Part shown: positions 1-7,499 of the stretch, piece after piece | Numbering within the stretch: position 1 is the stretch's first letter | How the letters are laid out: each line of letters begins with the position of its first letter | DNA from: Archangium gephyra | GTDB taxonomy: Bacteria > Myxococcota > Myxococcia > Myxococcales > Myxococcaceae | Direction: 5' to 3' | Assembly: GCA_003243425.1 (NCBI GenBank) | Contig: QFQP01000013.1 | Coordinates: 1-64,000, forward strand | Length of the DNA: 64,000 bases | Notes under the pieces: generated by a model | What the model was told of the DNA's origin: nothing | Database searches by the model: none | Seen by the model: only the letters and a program-made list of their open reading frames with translations | Made by a program: the position numbers and the translations under genes

Positions 1-59
1 ACCGCGCTGCCGCCATCGCGAACCTCTACGTGCTCGCGAGCTTCCGCGCTTCCGCTTAG
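1..59 (+). CDS. 3' end of an unidentified gene
   Basis: An open frame enters from the left edge and stops at TAG 57-59. The 18 visible codons end in NLYVLASFRASA, and nearly all third positions are G or C, as in the clear genes of this window. The gene is too short here to identify. It converges on the small gene at 124-321, and the hairpin at 90-116 lies between them. Confidence 0.5.
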   Translation, partial: RAAAIANLYVLASFRASA

Positions 60-83
60 CGGTTCAGCTCTCTAGCAGGGCAT

Positions 84-116
84 GAAAAATCCTCCTCCGC
101 GCGACACGGAGGAGGA
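84..116 (-). terminator. intrinsic terminator of the small gene at 124-321
   Basis: A perfect 10-bp stem (TCCTCCTCCG at 90-99 with CGGAGGAGGA at 107-116) is followed on the minus strand by TTTTT. It starts 8 bp beyond the stop codon at 124. The same stem could act weakly for the plus-strand gene ending at 59. Confidence 0.75.
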
Positions 117-123
117 CCCTCTT

Positions 124-321
124 TCAGTGTGGAAGCGCCGTCTCACGCGCGCGCTCGTACGACTCACGAATGTGAAGTCGTCCATCGAGCGGCAGCACGT
201 CGAGATGCAGGTTCAACGAGCCATCACGATTCACTTCCGCGAAGCCTGCGCGCACCCAGATGCTGCCGTGCTTGCCGGGCCTGATGGAAAAGACCGCCAG
301 CGTCTTCCCTGGTTCCGTCAT
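124..321 (-). CDS. small conserved protein of unknown function
   Basis: A 65-residue soluble protein. The N-terminal half has the pattern KTLAVFSI, a short charged stretch, W.R.G.A.VNRDGSLN and then LDVLPLDGRLHIRE. I recognise this as a widespread small-protein pattern in Proteobacteria, but no function is known to me. An excellent ribosome binding site (AAGGAGG) sits about 5 nt before ATG, and an intrinsic terminator follows the stop, so it looks like a complete one-gene unit. It is the only intact gene in a decayed first 2.3 kb. No signal peptide or membrane segment is visible. Confidence 0.75.
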   Translation of the reverse strand: MTEPGKTLAVFSIRPGKHGSIWVRAGFAEVNRDGSLNLHLDVLPLDGRLHIRESYERARETALPH

Positions 322-409
322 GCGTCCTCCTTTCTGTCCGCGTGGAGTGCGGGCCGAGTCGGATGAGCGAAGAGCGTGCCGCGAGGACTTCCGTGCGCTG
401 GAAACGAAA

Positions 410-443
410 GAGCGTCCACGCCGACGGACGGGCGTGGACGCTC
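410..443 (-). terminator. intrinsic terminator of the PPC-domain remnant
   Basis: A perfect 13-bp stem (GAGCGTCCACGCC at 410-422, GGCGTGGACGCTC at 431-443) is followed on the minus strand by TTTCGTTTC. It lies just beyond the stop at 469. Its core GAGCGTCCAC is the same as in the terminator at 2249-2276 behind the related gene at 2304-3785. Confidence 0.85.
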
Positions 444-468
444 CAGGGAACTTCTCAGCGGGCGAGAT

Positions 469-630
469 TCAGTACGTGGCGGACAACGTCCACCCGCTGA
501 ACACCGAGTAGGTCAGCACGCCGATGTAATAGGTGCCGGCCTGCGGAGCGCCGATGGTGACCGCGTCGGCGCCGCCGTTCGCCGAGACGTACTCGGCCGC
601 GTTGCTGTCGGGGTACCGGCTGGCATCACA
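469..630 (-). pseudogene. 3' remnant of a PPC-domain secreted protein gene
   Basis: The last ~50 codons (DASRYPDSNAAEY, then AGTYYIGVLTYS and WTLSATY) match the C-terminal strands of a bacterial pre-peptidase C-terminal (PPC) domain. They closely resemble the end of the lipoprotein gene at 2304-3785 (AGTYYIGVFGYT, WTLTATY). Upstream of about 630 the frame loses all similarity and runs into another frame (626-1102), so the 5' part of the gene is missing. The gene still has its own terminator. I infer a truncated duplicate of the 2304-3785 gene. Confidence 0.65.
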
Positions 631-1102
631 TGCTGTGACCGTCGAGGGAGACGCTACCCATCGTGCCACCATGCACGGCACCGACCGGCCTCGGCGCCAG
701 AACATCTTCCGCTCGTCGGGTCAGGCCACCGAACTCAGAGGCGGAGGTGGCGGTCATCAGTGCTGAGTTGAGCGCTGTGGCGATGCGCTCGATACGGATC
801 CAGCGCGCAGGGTCATCGCTGCCAAGCCAGAGCAGAGCATCAAGTTCAAGGTCGCATCGGGCGAGGACTTCTGTCGCGCGGGCACGCGCGTGGCCTTCTT
901 CAAGCAACGAGGCTCGCTCTGAGTCGTCCAGCTCCCCGAGCAGGTGTGCGGCCCCACTTGAAATGCGAGTCGCAAGTACAGTCCACACACCAACACAATC
1001 ATCCGCAGCTTTGGCCCTCAGCAATTGAGCGAGTTCAGTCTGAACTTGCAGTCTAACGGCAGGAGACAGAGCAATCGAAGTATCGAAGGCGGAATTTCTC
1101 AT
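626..1102 (-). CDS. hypothetical protein, possibly decayed
   Basis: A 158-residue frame beginning with ATG and rich in helix formers (LDDSERASLLEEGHARA). I recognise no domain. Third-position GC bias is only moderate and is weak near the 5' end, unlike the strong genes elsewhere. The last residues overlap the PPC remnant at 469-630, so the C-terminus probably reads through a junction. It may be a foreign gene, a fragment or a chance frame. It lies between two broken genes in the same orientation. Confidence 0.35.
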   Translation of the reverse strand: MRNSAFDTSIALSPAVRLQVQTELAQLLRAKAADDCVGVWTVLATRISSGAAHLLGELDDSERASLLEEGHARARATEVLARCDLELDALLWLGSDDPARWIRIERIATALNSALMTATSASEFGGLTRRAEDVLAPRPVGAVHGGTMGSVSLDGHSM

Positions 1103-1162
1103 TGTGCATTTCTGGGAACAGCGTGGCTTACAGACGCGCGAGCGACATGAAAGCTTCCGCTT

Positions 1163-1512
1163 TCAACATGCGTCGACAGCAGGATGTCTTCGTTGTTTCT
1201 CGAGGGTCACCGCGAAGTACTTTCCCAACCTCCAGACGACCGAGTTCGGCGAGCCCGTAGAGACGCAGGACTTCTTCAGCGACCGGTTTCGGCCGCGGGT
1301 ACGACACCCAAGCCTGAAGCTCCGAGCGTCTTGAGCAGGGCGCTGTCATCGACCTCCGCGACCGCCAGGGGCCGCCCCGGAGCCGGGTGAGCGCATTGTC
1401 GAGGCGACGTCGTTGACCGCCGTGGGCTGCCGGCACCAAGAGCGGTCTCGCCGCGTGTCGCTCGCAGCCAACACTGCGCTCATGAAGGTATGAGCACACG
1501 CCGAGAGGCGCC
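1163..1512 (-). pseudogene. frameshifted LysR-family regulator (NhaR-like)
   Basis: Minus-strand segments in successive frames line up in order with the effector domain of NhaR-type LysR regulators: PLLVPAAHGGQRRRLDNAL, then LAVAEVDDSALLKTLGASG, then PKPVAEEVLRLYGLAELGR, then KYFAVTLEKQRRHPAV. These correspond to the family's LLIPG...RR.L, GEFDDAALMKAFG, the following helix, and the .YAIFAE...HPAV end. At least two frame changes (near 1360 and 1230) separate the segments, so the gene is broken. Weaker similarity (LGVCSY, compare LGECGVSF) appears up to about 1512. The helix-turn-helix half is not recognisable. An intact NhaR relative would regulate a Na+/H+ antiporter; no such partner is present here. 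Confidence 0.6.
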
Positions 1513-2248
1513 CTCCCGCGCAGTTGCGACGTCTGCGTGTCGATGACGCGAGACGAACCGCTACGGGGAAGTGTCACCAACACTTGGTTGCAAACCGTCG
1601 AGTTCGGGAGAGCGCACCTGACGGCCGCAGTTGGCGATACAGTCATGAGACAACTCCGGAGCCTGACAAGGAACCATCGACAATCAGGCTGAGATGCAGG
1701 GCGCGGCTCGCTTTCACCAGGACGTAGTCGCTGGGCCTCAGGTTGTTCCGCAAACACCGCAGAAGAGCCCGGAGGTCCTTGAAGTGAGAGCTCGAGCACC
1801 GAGACAACAAGCCAGCCCCTCGACGGCTCGGCCCTTACTCCAATGTCGGTGTGGCTGCTCACTTCGTAAGCACCGAGGAACAGGTTCGCATCACGACAGT
1901 CGTCAACACGCGTCGTTCTGTCGCCGAGTTGACTCAACGTCAGTCGAACGGCCACGGTGACGCCACCCCCGCACCCGTTATGAGGCAGCCGCACGCGGAT
2001 GACCCGCCGACGAAAAAAGCCGCCCGCGCAGCAGAGCTTGGACACAGCCGGGAGATAGGAGCGCGCGGGGCCTCCGTCATTGACGAACTTTCGAACGCAA
2101 CCTTTCGCTCAAGGCGAAAGAATCTGTTCAGAGGGGTCCGTCGGCGCGCTCGATCGGATCTGCGACGGACGTTCATGACGTTCGCAAACCAGAAGATGCG
2201 GCGCACCAGCGCATCGCAGCCCTCGTGGGAAGCGCGCACTAAATGAAA
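1513..2248. other. region without a recognisable intact gene
   Basis: Open frames exist on both strands, but none has the strong third-position GC bias of the window's real genes and none shows a domain I know. The minus strand may hold the eroded 5' half of the NhaR-like pseudogene (a stretch ALHLSLIV near 1690-1720 could be its effector-domain start). A short hairpin (CTTTCGC...GCGAAAG) sits near 2102-2120. I see no RNA gene. Confidence 0.4.
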
Positions 2249-2276
2249 GAGCGCCCACCCGCGAGAGTGGACGCTC
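2249..2276 (-). terminator. intrinsic terminator of the Gly/Ser-repeat lipoprotein gene
   Basis: On the minus strand the arms GAGCGTCCAC and GTGGGCGCTC form a 10-bp stem with one G-U pair, followed by TTTCATTT. The hairpin is 28 bp past the stop codon at 2304. Confidence 0.8.
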
Positions 2277-2303
2277 CTGTGAATCATCGAGGCTGCCCGC
2301 GGC

Positions 2304-3785
2304 TCAGTACGTCGCGGTGAGCGTCCAGTTGTTGTAGGCCGTGTAGCCGAACACGCCGATGTAATACGTGCCGGCCACCGGGTTCGGGATGGTGACCGTG
2401 TCAGGTACGCTGCCGGTCGCCGCATTCCAGGTGTGATTGCCGGCCGACGAGGTGGGCATGGAAACGGTCCGCGAAATGTAGAGGTCCGCGTCTTCGGTCG
2501 ACGTACCGCTAATCGAGATGACGAGCTGCGGGCGGCCCGACGGCACCACGACGGAGAAGTATCGGTACGAGTTCATCGCGCCAGAGACCTGCGTGTTGAG
2601 CGCCGGAGCGGTCGCCGTGGTGAGCGAAGCGGTCAACGAGAAGCTGCCCGAGTAGCTCGGGTACGCCTTCACGATGAGCCCGTACGAACCGGGCGCGAGC
2701 GTTGCCGCGATGTTGTACGAGCCGTCGGGCGGCTCGCACGCGATGGAGGCCGAGCACTGACCCAGCGGCGCCAGACCAAGGCCCGCGTAGCCGCCAGAGT
2801 CCGAGATCGAAGCGGAGAAGTCCGACTGCTGGGTGACCGTGAAGCCGTAGATGACGTCGTTGCCCGACCCGCTGACGGTCTGGCAGGGCAACGTCGCGTT
2901 CGGTGCCTGGCTGTCCGTGGTGCCCGAGACTGAAGCGCTGCCGTTCGAGAAGGTCAGCGTGGAGTTCGCAGGGCACGCGCCAGTGCCGCCGCCCGTCGCC
3001 GAGCCGCCACCGGTCGCAGAACCGCCGCCCGTCGCCGAGCCGCCACCGGTCGCAGAACCGCCGCCCGTCGCCGTGCCGCCACCCGTCGCCGAGCCGCCGC
3101 CCGTCGCAGAACCGCCGCCCGTCGCCGAACCGCCGCCCGTCGCCGAGCCGCCGCCCGTCGCAGAACCGCCACCCGTGCCGCTGCCGCCGCCGGTCGACCC
3201 GGTGCAGACGCCGTCCTGACAGGTCTGGCCGCCCTGGCACTGCACGCACGTGTCGCCGTCGCGGCCGCACGCGCTCGGGCCAACCGAGCCCGGGGGAACG
3301 CAGATGGTGCCGACGAAGCAACCCAGACACGTGGCCGAACCACCGCCGGTGCCGCTGCCGCCGCCCGATGCCGAACCGCCGCCCGTCGCCGAACCACCGC
3401 CCGTCGCAGAACCGCCGCCCGTCGCAGAACCACCACCCGTCGCCGAACCGCCGCCCGTCGCTGAACCACCGCCGGTGCCGCCGTCGTTCCCGCTGCCGCC
3501 ACCAGAACCGCCGCCCGTCGTGCCACCGCCGGTGTTGGGGTTGTTGCCCACGCACGAGCCAAGCGAGCACAACGTGCCGAAGTTGCACGCATTGCAGAGG
3601 CTGCCGCCGCTGCCACAGGCCGTCTGCTGAGCCCCCGACTGACACTCGCCCGCCGCGTCACAGCAGCCAAAGCAGTTGGTGTTGTTGCAGGGCGGCTTGG
3701 CAGGGCCGCAGCTGGAGACAGGAACGAGGAACAGCGACGCGGCCGCGAACGCGACGGCCAGCCACTTCTTGGAGTTGGTATTCAT
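2304..3785 (-). CDS. lipoprotein: Cys-rich domain, Gly/Ser-repeat linker, C-terminal PPC domain
   Basis: A 493-residue exported protein. The N-terminus is a lipoprotein signal ending at the lipobox PVSSC, so it is probably anchored in a membrane. Residues ~33-85 form a Cys-rich module (CFGCCDAAGEC, CGSGG..CNAC) of the same type repeated 13 times in the protein at 36138-38849. Two long linkers of (S-A-T-G-G-G)-type repeats flank a second Cys-rich patch (~150-195). The last ~200 residues contain a PPC-type beta-sandwich ending YIGVFGYTAYNNWTLTATY. PPC domains are common on secreted proteins and often lie beside catalytic domains, but no catalytic domain is visible here. A structural or adhesive surface role is an inference. 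The C-terminus is nearly duplicated by the remnant at 469-630. Confidence 0.85.
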   Translation of the reverse strand: MNTNSKKWLAVAFAAASLFLVPVSSCGPAKPPCNNTNCFGCCDAAGECQSGAQQTACGSGGSLCNACNFGTLCSLGSCVGNNPNTGGGTTGGGSGGGSGNDGGTGGGSATGGGSATGGGSATGGGSATGGGSATGGGSASGGGSGTGGGSATCLGCFVGTICVPPGSVGPSACGRDGDTCVQCQGGQTCQDGVCTGSTGGGSGTGGGSATGGGSATGGGSATGGGSATGGGSATGGGTATGGGSATGGGSATGGGSATGGGSATGGGTGACPANSTLTFSNGSASVSGTTDSQAPNATLPCQTVSGSGNDVIYGFTVTQQSDFSASISDSGGYAGLGLAPLGQCSASIACEPPDGSYNIAATLAPGSYGLIVKAYPSYSGSFSLTASLTTATAPALNTQVSGAMNSYRYFSVVVPSGRPQLVISISGTSTEDADLYISRTVSMPTSSAGNHTWNAATGSVPDTVTIPNPVAGTYYIGVFGYTAYNNWTLTATY

Positions 3786-3852
3786 GAGGGAGGGTGACCC
3801 GGCTCGGCCCGGGCAGGTGAAGCTCTACCGGGAAGCGGCGGCGATCTGCAAA

Positions 3853-5637
3853 TCACGCCGACTTCTTGCCGGGTGAAAGCGCGGCGGAGTCGGCTTCGAA
3901 CAACTTCTCGAGCTCTGCGCGCGCCGAGGTCGCCTTCTGCTGCAGCGACTGCATGTCCCCGCGCAGATGAAAGCTGTCTTCCAGCAGCCGCTCGTCGAGG
4001 TCGCGGAAAATTTCCATGGTTCTGTGCGCTTCGCTCCACGGCATGCCGAGCTGCACCAACACCCCCCGGGTCATTTCCACGCTGCCGGCGAAGGTCTCGC
4101 GGAACAGGTCGTGGATGCCCATGGCCTTCAGTTCGTACGCGTGCTGGCGGTTGCGGGCGCGTGCCACGATGCGCAGGTGCGGGAAGTGCTTCTGCACCGC
4201 GTGCGCCGTGGCGACCGAAGCCTTCACGTCGTCGATGGCGAGCACGAAGACACGGGCCTTGGCCGCGCCGGCCGCTTCGAGGAGCTCGAGGCGCGACGCG
4301 TCTCCGTAGAAGACCTTGTTGCCGAAGCGGCGAATGAAGTCGACGTGGTCGGGGCTGGCGTCGAGCGCGACGAAGGGAATCTTGCGCGCCGACAACACGC
4401 GGCCGACGACCTGACCGACGCGACCGAAGCCGGCGACGATGACCGGCGTTTCTTCGCTGAAGTCCAGCTTGTCGAAGTCGCGCTCTTTCTTCGGCGCCAG
4501 GCGCGGCGCCACGAAGCGTTCGAAGAGCGCGAAGAAGACGGGCGTGGTGGCGAGCGACGCGCCGACGATGAAGACCACGAGCTGCTCGAGCTCGGTCCAC
4601 ATCAGGTGCGTCGTGGTGGCGAGCTTCACCACCACGAAGGCGAACTCGCCGCCCTGCGAGGTCGAGATGGCCAGACGAATGGCCGACACGCGGTCTTTGG
4701 TGCGCCACCAGCCGATGCCGAACAGCACGGCGGCCTTCACCGCCACCAGCCCCAGCACCAGCCCGAGCACGATGAAGGGCTTCTGCGCCGCCAGCGACAG
4801 GTTCACCGACATGCCGACCGACATGAAGAAGAGGCCGAGCAGCAGGCCCTTGAAGGGCGCGATGTCGGCCTCGAGCTCGTGGCGGTACTCCGAGTCGGCG
4901 AGCAGCACGCCTGCGAGGAACGCGCCCAGCGTGGCCGAGAGGCCGATGAGCTCCATGACCAGCGCGGTGCCGACGACCACCAGCAAGGCGCTGGCGGTGA
5001 ACAGCTCGGGCACGTGCAGCGAGGCGATGGCCTTGAGCGCGGGCCGCAGCACGAAGCGGCTGGCGACCACCATCGCCGCGAAGGTGCCGAGCACCTTGAG
5101 CACGCCCAGCAACGAGAAGCCGCCGCCGGTGCCCGCGAGCATGGGCACCATGGCCAGGAAGGGGATCGCCGCCACGTCTTGAAAGAGCAGAATGCCGAAC
5201 GCGATGCGGCCGTGCTGCGCGGTGAGCTGGTTGCGTTCCGCCAGCGCCTGCACGGCGAGCGCGGTGGACGACAGCGAGAACGAGAACCCGAGCACGAACG
5301 CGGTGAGCCACGGCAGACCGAGCAGCGCGCCGACCAGCGTGAAGAGGAGCGTGGTGACGCCGACCTGCACCGAGCCGACGCCGAACACGTTGCCGCGCAT
5401 CGTCCACAGACGTTGCGGTTGCAGCTCGAGGCCGATGACGAAGAGCAGCAGCACCACGCCGAGCTCCGAGGTGCTCATCACCGACTCGACGTTGCTGACG
5501 AGCTTGAACCCGGAGGGCCCGACGACGACGCCGGCGACCAGGTAGCCGAGCACCGCGCCGAGCCCGAACCGCTTGAACAGCGCCACACCGATGACGGCCG
5601 CCACCAGGAAGATGACGGCGTCGTGGATGAAGGACAT
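3853..5637 (-). CDS. CPA2-family cation/proton antiporter with TrkA-N (RCK) domain
   Basis: A 594-residue inner-membrane protein of the KefB/KefC class. About 12 hydrophobic segments fill residues 1-385, including the family signatures GYLVAGVVVGPSG (~30-45), LGVVLLLFVIGLEL and FSFSLSSTALAVQAL. A cytosolic nucleotide-binding domain follows, with the Rossmann motif VIVAGFGRVGQVVGRVL near residue 400. A hydrophilic tail of about 60 residues ends the protein. Members exchange K+ or Na+ for H+ and are gated through the RCK domain. A ribosome binding site (AGGAAG) precedes ATG. The neighbouring minus-strand gene at 5703 (an anti-sigma-like protein) is 65 bp upstream, so cotranscription is possible. 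A second antiporter of the same family starts at 63554. Confidence 0.9.
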   Translation of the reverse strand: MSFIHDAVIFLVAAVIGVALFKRFGLGAVLGYLVAGVVVGPSGFKLVSNVESVMSTSELGVVLLLFVIGLELQPQRLWTMRGNVFGVGSVQVGVTTLLFTLVGALLGLPWLTAFVLGFSFSLSSTALAVQALAERNQLTAQHGRIAFGILLFQDVAAIPFLAMVPMLAGTGGGFSLLGVLKVLGTFAAMVVASRFVLRPALKAIASLHVPELFTASALLVVVGTALVMELIGLSATLGAFLAGVLLADSEYRHELEADIAPFKGLLLGLFFMSVGMSVNLSLAAQKPFIVLGLVLGLVAVKAAVLFGIGWWRTKDRVSAIRLAISTSQGGEFAFVVVKLATTTHLMWTELEQLVVFIVGASLATTPVFFALFERFVAPRLAPKKERDFDKLDFSEETPVIVAGFGRVGQVVGRVLSARKIPFVALDASPDHVDFIRRFGNKVFYGDASRLELLEAAGAAKARVFVLAIDDVKASVATAHAVQKHFPHLRIVARARNRQHAYELKAMGIHDLFRETFAGSVEMTRGVLVQLGMPWSEAHRTMEIFRDLDERLLEDSFHLRGDMQSLQQKATSARAELEKLFEADSAALSPGKKSA

Positions 5638-5702
5638 GGCGGCGCTTCCTAGCCGAAAGCGTCCGCCGCGAAGGAAAACGGAACGACAGCTGCTCGTTCA
5701 GG

Positions 5703-6875
5703 TCAGTTCACTTCGACGATCCACATCGCGCGGAGGCCGTTGGTCATCCACGCCACCACGTGACAGGTGCCGGGCTTGAGCCCCGTCATGCGCAGCCGGT
5801 TGCCACCCTCCGGCACCACGTCGACGATGTCGGGCGTGCCCACGGCCAACCGCTGCAACGACACCGGCACGTCGACCGAGATGCTGGCGCCCTTCTTCAC
5901 CTTCACGTGCACCGCGCGACTCGGCTCGAACTGGGGCTCGGGCGCGGGGCGCGGGTTGGGCCGCGGCTGCGCGAAGCGCGGCTGACCGTCTTCGTCGTCG
6001 ATGACGAGAATCTCACGCACGCGGGGCACGTGTTGATCTCCGGGCTCGGCGAGCGCGAGGAACTTCTCGTACGCAGCACGTGCACGCTGCTGGTCGCGGG
6101 TCGACTGGTCTCGCGCGGCGATGGACGCCACCACCGAGCCCAGCACCCGCCAGCACGTCGCGTTTTCGGGGAACATCTCGACGCACGCCTCGGCCCTCGC
6201 GAGCGCCGCGTCGTAGTTCTTCTCGCGCCGGAGCGCGTTCGCCGCGTCGATGTATTCCCTGGCGTCAGCGCTGCGCGGAGGCGCGGGCGCACGCACCACG
6301 GGCGGCAGCGGAGCCGCAGGCGGCGCGGGCGCAGGCGGCGGCGCGACCTTCTCGAGTTGCTGTCGCCGCCGGGTGATGCGCTCGGAGATGGGGCTCGGGC
6401 CCGTCTTCGACAGCTCTTCGTTCAACGTCGACAGCGAGCTCAGCTCGGTCGCGTCGAGCGAGTCGATGCGCGAGCTCATGCTGAGCGCCGCCAGCATCTT
6501 CGTGCCGGTGTCCGAGCACGCGGTGCTGGTGCACGCGTCGACCGCGCGCTTGAGCGCCTGCAGCGAGCCCTGGGACCAGGCGGCCTCGAGCGCCTTCTCG
6601 TCACCCAACAGCGCGTCACCGCGCTTCACCGTCACGTAGACGAGCTGAGCGACCATGGCGACGAAGAGCACCGCGGCCACCGCCAGCACCTCGGGCGGCA
6701 ACCAGCGGCGCCGCAGCGGCACGACCTTGCGTTCTTCGTTGACCGCGTCGAGCAGCCGCTCACGGCCACGGCGCAGCTCACCGGGCGTGGGCTCACCGAC
6801 CTCGTCGTGCGCCTTCAAGAAGGCAATCAGCTCCGGCTGCATGGGCGGCACGTCTTCATCTCGGTGGTGAGTCAT
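5703..6875 (-). CDS. membrane protein, probable anti-sigma factor with TPR and CpaC-N-terminal-like domain
   Basis: A 390-residue protein coupled by a 4-bp ATGA overlap to the ECF sigma gene upstream, which suggests an anti-sigma role. Residues 1-60 are cytosolic, one transmembrane segment lies at ~63-89 (VLAVAAVLFVAMVAQLVYV), and the rest should be periplasmic. It has a Pro/Ala linker near 190, TPR-like helices (~205-290: DAANALRREKNYDAALARAE) and a C-terminal ~65 residues resembling the N-terminal domain of type II/III secretion and Flp-pilus secretins (VDVPVSLQRLAVGTPDIVDV, then MTGLKPGTCHVVAW). No zinc-binding HxxxCxxC motif is seen at the N-terminus. The sensor function is inferred from position. 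A second protein with such a domain lies at 62871-63554. Confidence 0.75.
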   Translation of the reverse strand: MTHHRDEDVPPMQPELIAFLKAHDEVGEPTPGELRRGRERLLDAVNEERKVVPLRRRWLPPEVLAVAAVLFVAMVAQLVYVTVKRGDALLGDEKALEAAWSQGSLQALKRAVDACTSTACSDTGTKMLAALSMSSRIDSLDATELSSLSTLNEELSKTGPSPISERITRRRQQLEKVAPPPAPAPPAAPLPPVVRAPAPPRSADAREYIDAANALRREKNYDAALARAEACVEMFPENATCWRVLGSVVASIAARDQSTRDQQRARAAYEKFLALAEPGDQHVPRVREILVIDDEDGQPRFAQPRPNPRPAPEPQFEPSRAVHVKVKKGASISVDVPVSLQRLAVGTPDIVDVVPEGGNRLRMTGLKPGTCHVVAWMTNGLRAMWIVEVN

Positions 6876-7378
6876 GACGCGACCTCCTCGCGAACCTGCA
6901 GTGACCTGGTGAGCGCCGCGCGACCGAGGCGCAGCCGCGAATAGACGGTGTTGAGCTTCACCTCGAGGGCCTCTGCGACTTCCGGTGCGCTGAGCTGCTC
7001 GAGGTCCATCAGCACCACCACTTCACGTTGTTCTGCGGGCAATTGCGCGAGCACGCGCTCGAGCTGGGCGAGCGCCCGACGGCGTTGCAGCTGCGCTTCG
7101 GGGTTCGACCTCGAGTCGGGCTGTGCGTCGTCGAGCGACTCGGGCTTCCACTTCGTGCGACGCACGTTCGCGGCCACGCGCACGGCGATACCGAGCAGCC
7201 ACGTCAACGGCGACGACCGGCCCTGAAAGCGGCCCGCGTTGCGGTGCGCGGTGAGAAAGACGTCCTGTACGGCGTCTTCGACCACGGAAGGCGGAACGCC
7301 GAGCCGAAGACACGTGCGCCAGACGCGTGGAGCGTGTGCGTCGTAGAGCGCCGCTATCTCCAGCGAGTCATTCGTCAT
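6872..7378 (-). CDS. ECF-type RNA polymerase sigma factor
   Basis: A 168-residue sigma-70 family protein with only regions 2 and 4. Region 2 is near residues 10-75 (LYDAHAPRVWRTCLRLG, VEDAVQDVFLTAHR, FQGRSSPLTWLLGIA) and region 4 near 110-160 (LPAEQREVVVLMDLEQLSA, EVKLNTVYSRLRLGRAAL). I chose the ATG at 7378 (MTNDSLEIAALYDAH) because the longer frame back to 7501 carries no sigma sequence and runs into the divergent gene's start. It overlaps the probable anti-sigma gene by 4 bp. The divergent neighbour is a carotenoid biosynthesis gene, recalling the light-responsive CarQ system of Myxococcus, although the partner here does not look like CarR. Confidence 0.9.
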   Translation of the reverse strand: MTNDSLEIAALYDAHAPRVWRTCLRLGVPPSVVEDAVQDVFLTAHRNAGRFQGRSSPLTWLLGIAVRVAANVRRTKWKPESLDDAQPDSRSNPEAQLQRRRALAQLERVLAQLPAEQREVVVLMDLEQLSAPEVAEALEVKLNTVYSRLRLGRAALTRSLQVREEVAS

Positions 7379-7432
7379 GGATGAGAGGAGCAGGGTCACG
7401 CCGCACTGAGTGTCGGGTGCCGGAAATTCCGT

Positions 7433-7460
7433 CACTGAAGCGAAAACTCGAGTCGTTTCC
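7433..7460 (-). promoter_or_regulatory. candidate ECF-type promoter of the sigma gene
   Basis: On the minus strand GGAAAC (7460-7455), a 16-nt spacer and TCAGTG resemble an ECF -35 element (GGAAC core) and a weak -10 element, 55 nt before the sigma ATG. ECF genes often control themselves. This is pattern matching only. Confidence 0.35.
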
Positions 7461-7499
7461 GAGAGAAACAGAAGCCGCGGTGGAGTGTAAGGCGGCTCC

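Noticed and set aside
1128..2045. Single intact 305-codon minus-strand gene
   Set aside because: Its C-terminal part matches NhaR-type regulators only if the frame is changed at least twice, so I call it a pseudogene rather than an intact gene.
2990..3520. CRISPR-like or intergenic repeat array
   Set aside because: The repeats are 18-bp codon-level repeats coding S-A-T-G-G-G inside one gene. There are no unique spacers.
3967..5652. Plus-strand frame of 561 codons opposite the antiporter gene
   Set aside because: Glu/Arg/His-rich shadow. The minus strand carries all antiporter motifs and membrane helices.
5703..6875. Myxococcus CarR-type anti-sigma factor
   Set aside because: CarR is a multi-helix membrane protein. 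This one has a single helix, TPR-like helices and a secretin-like domain.
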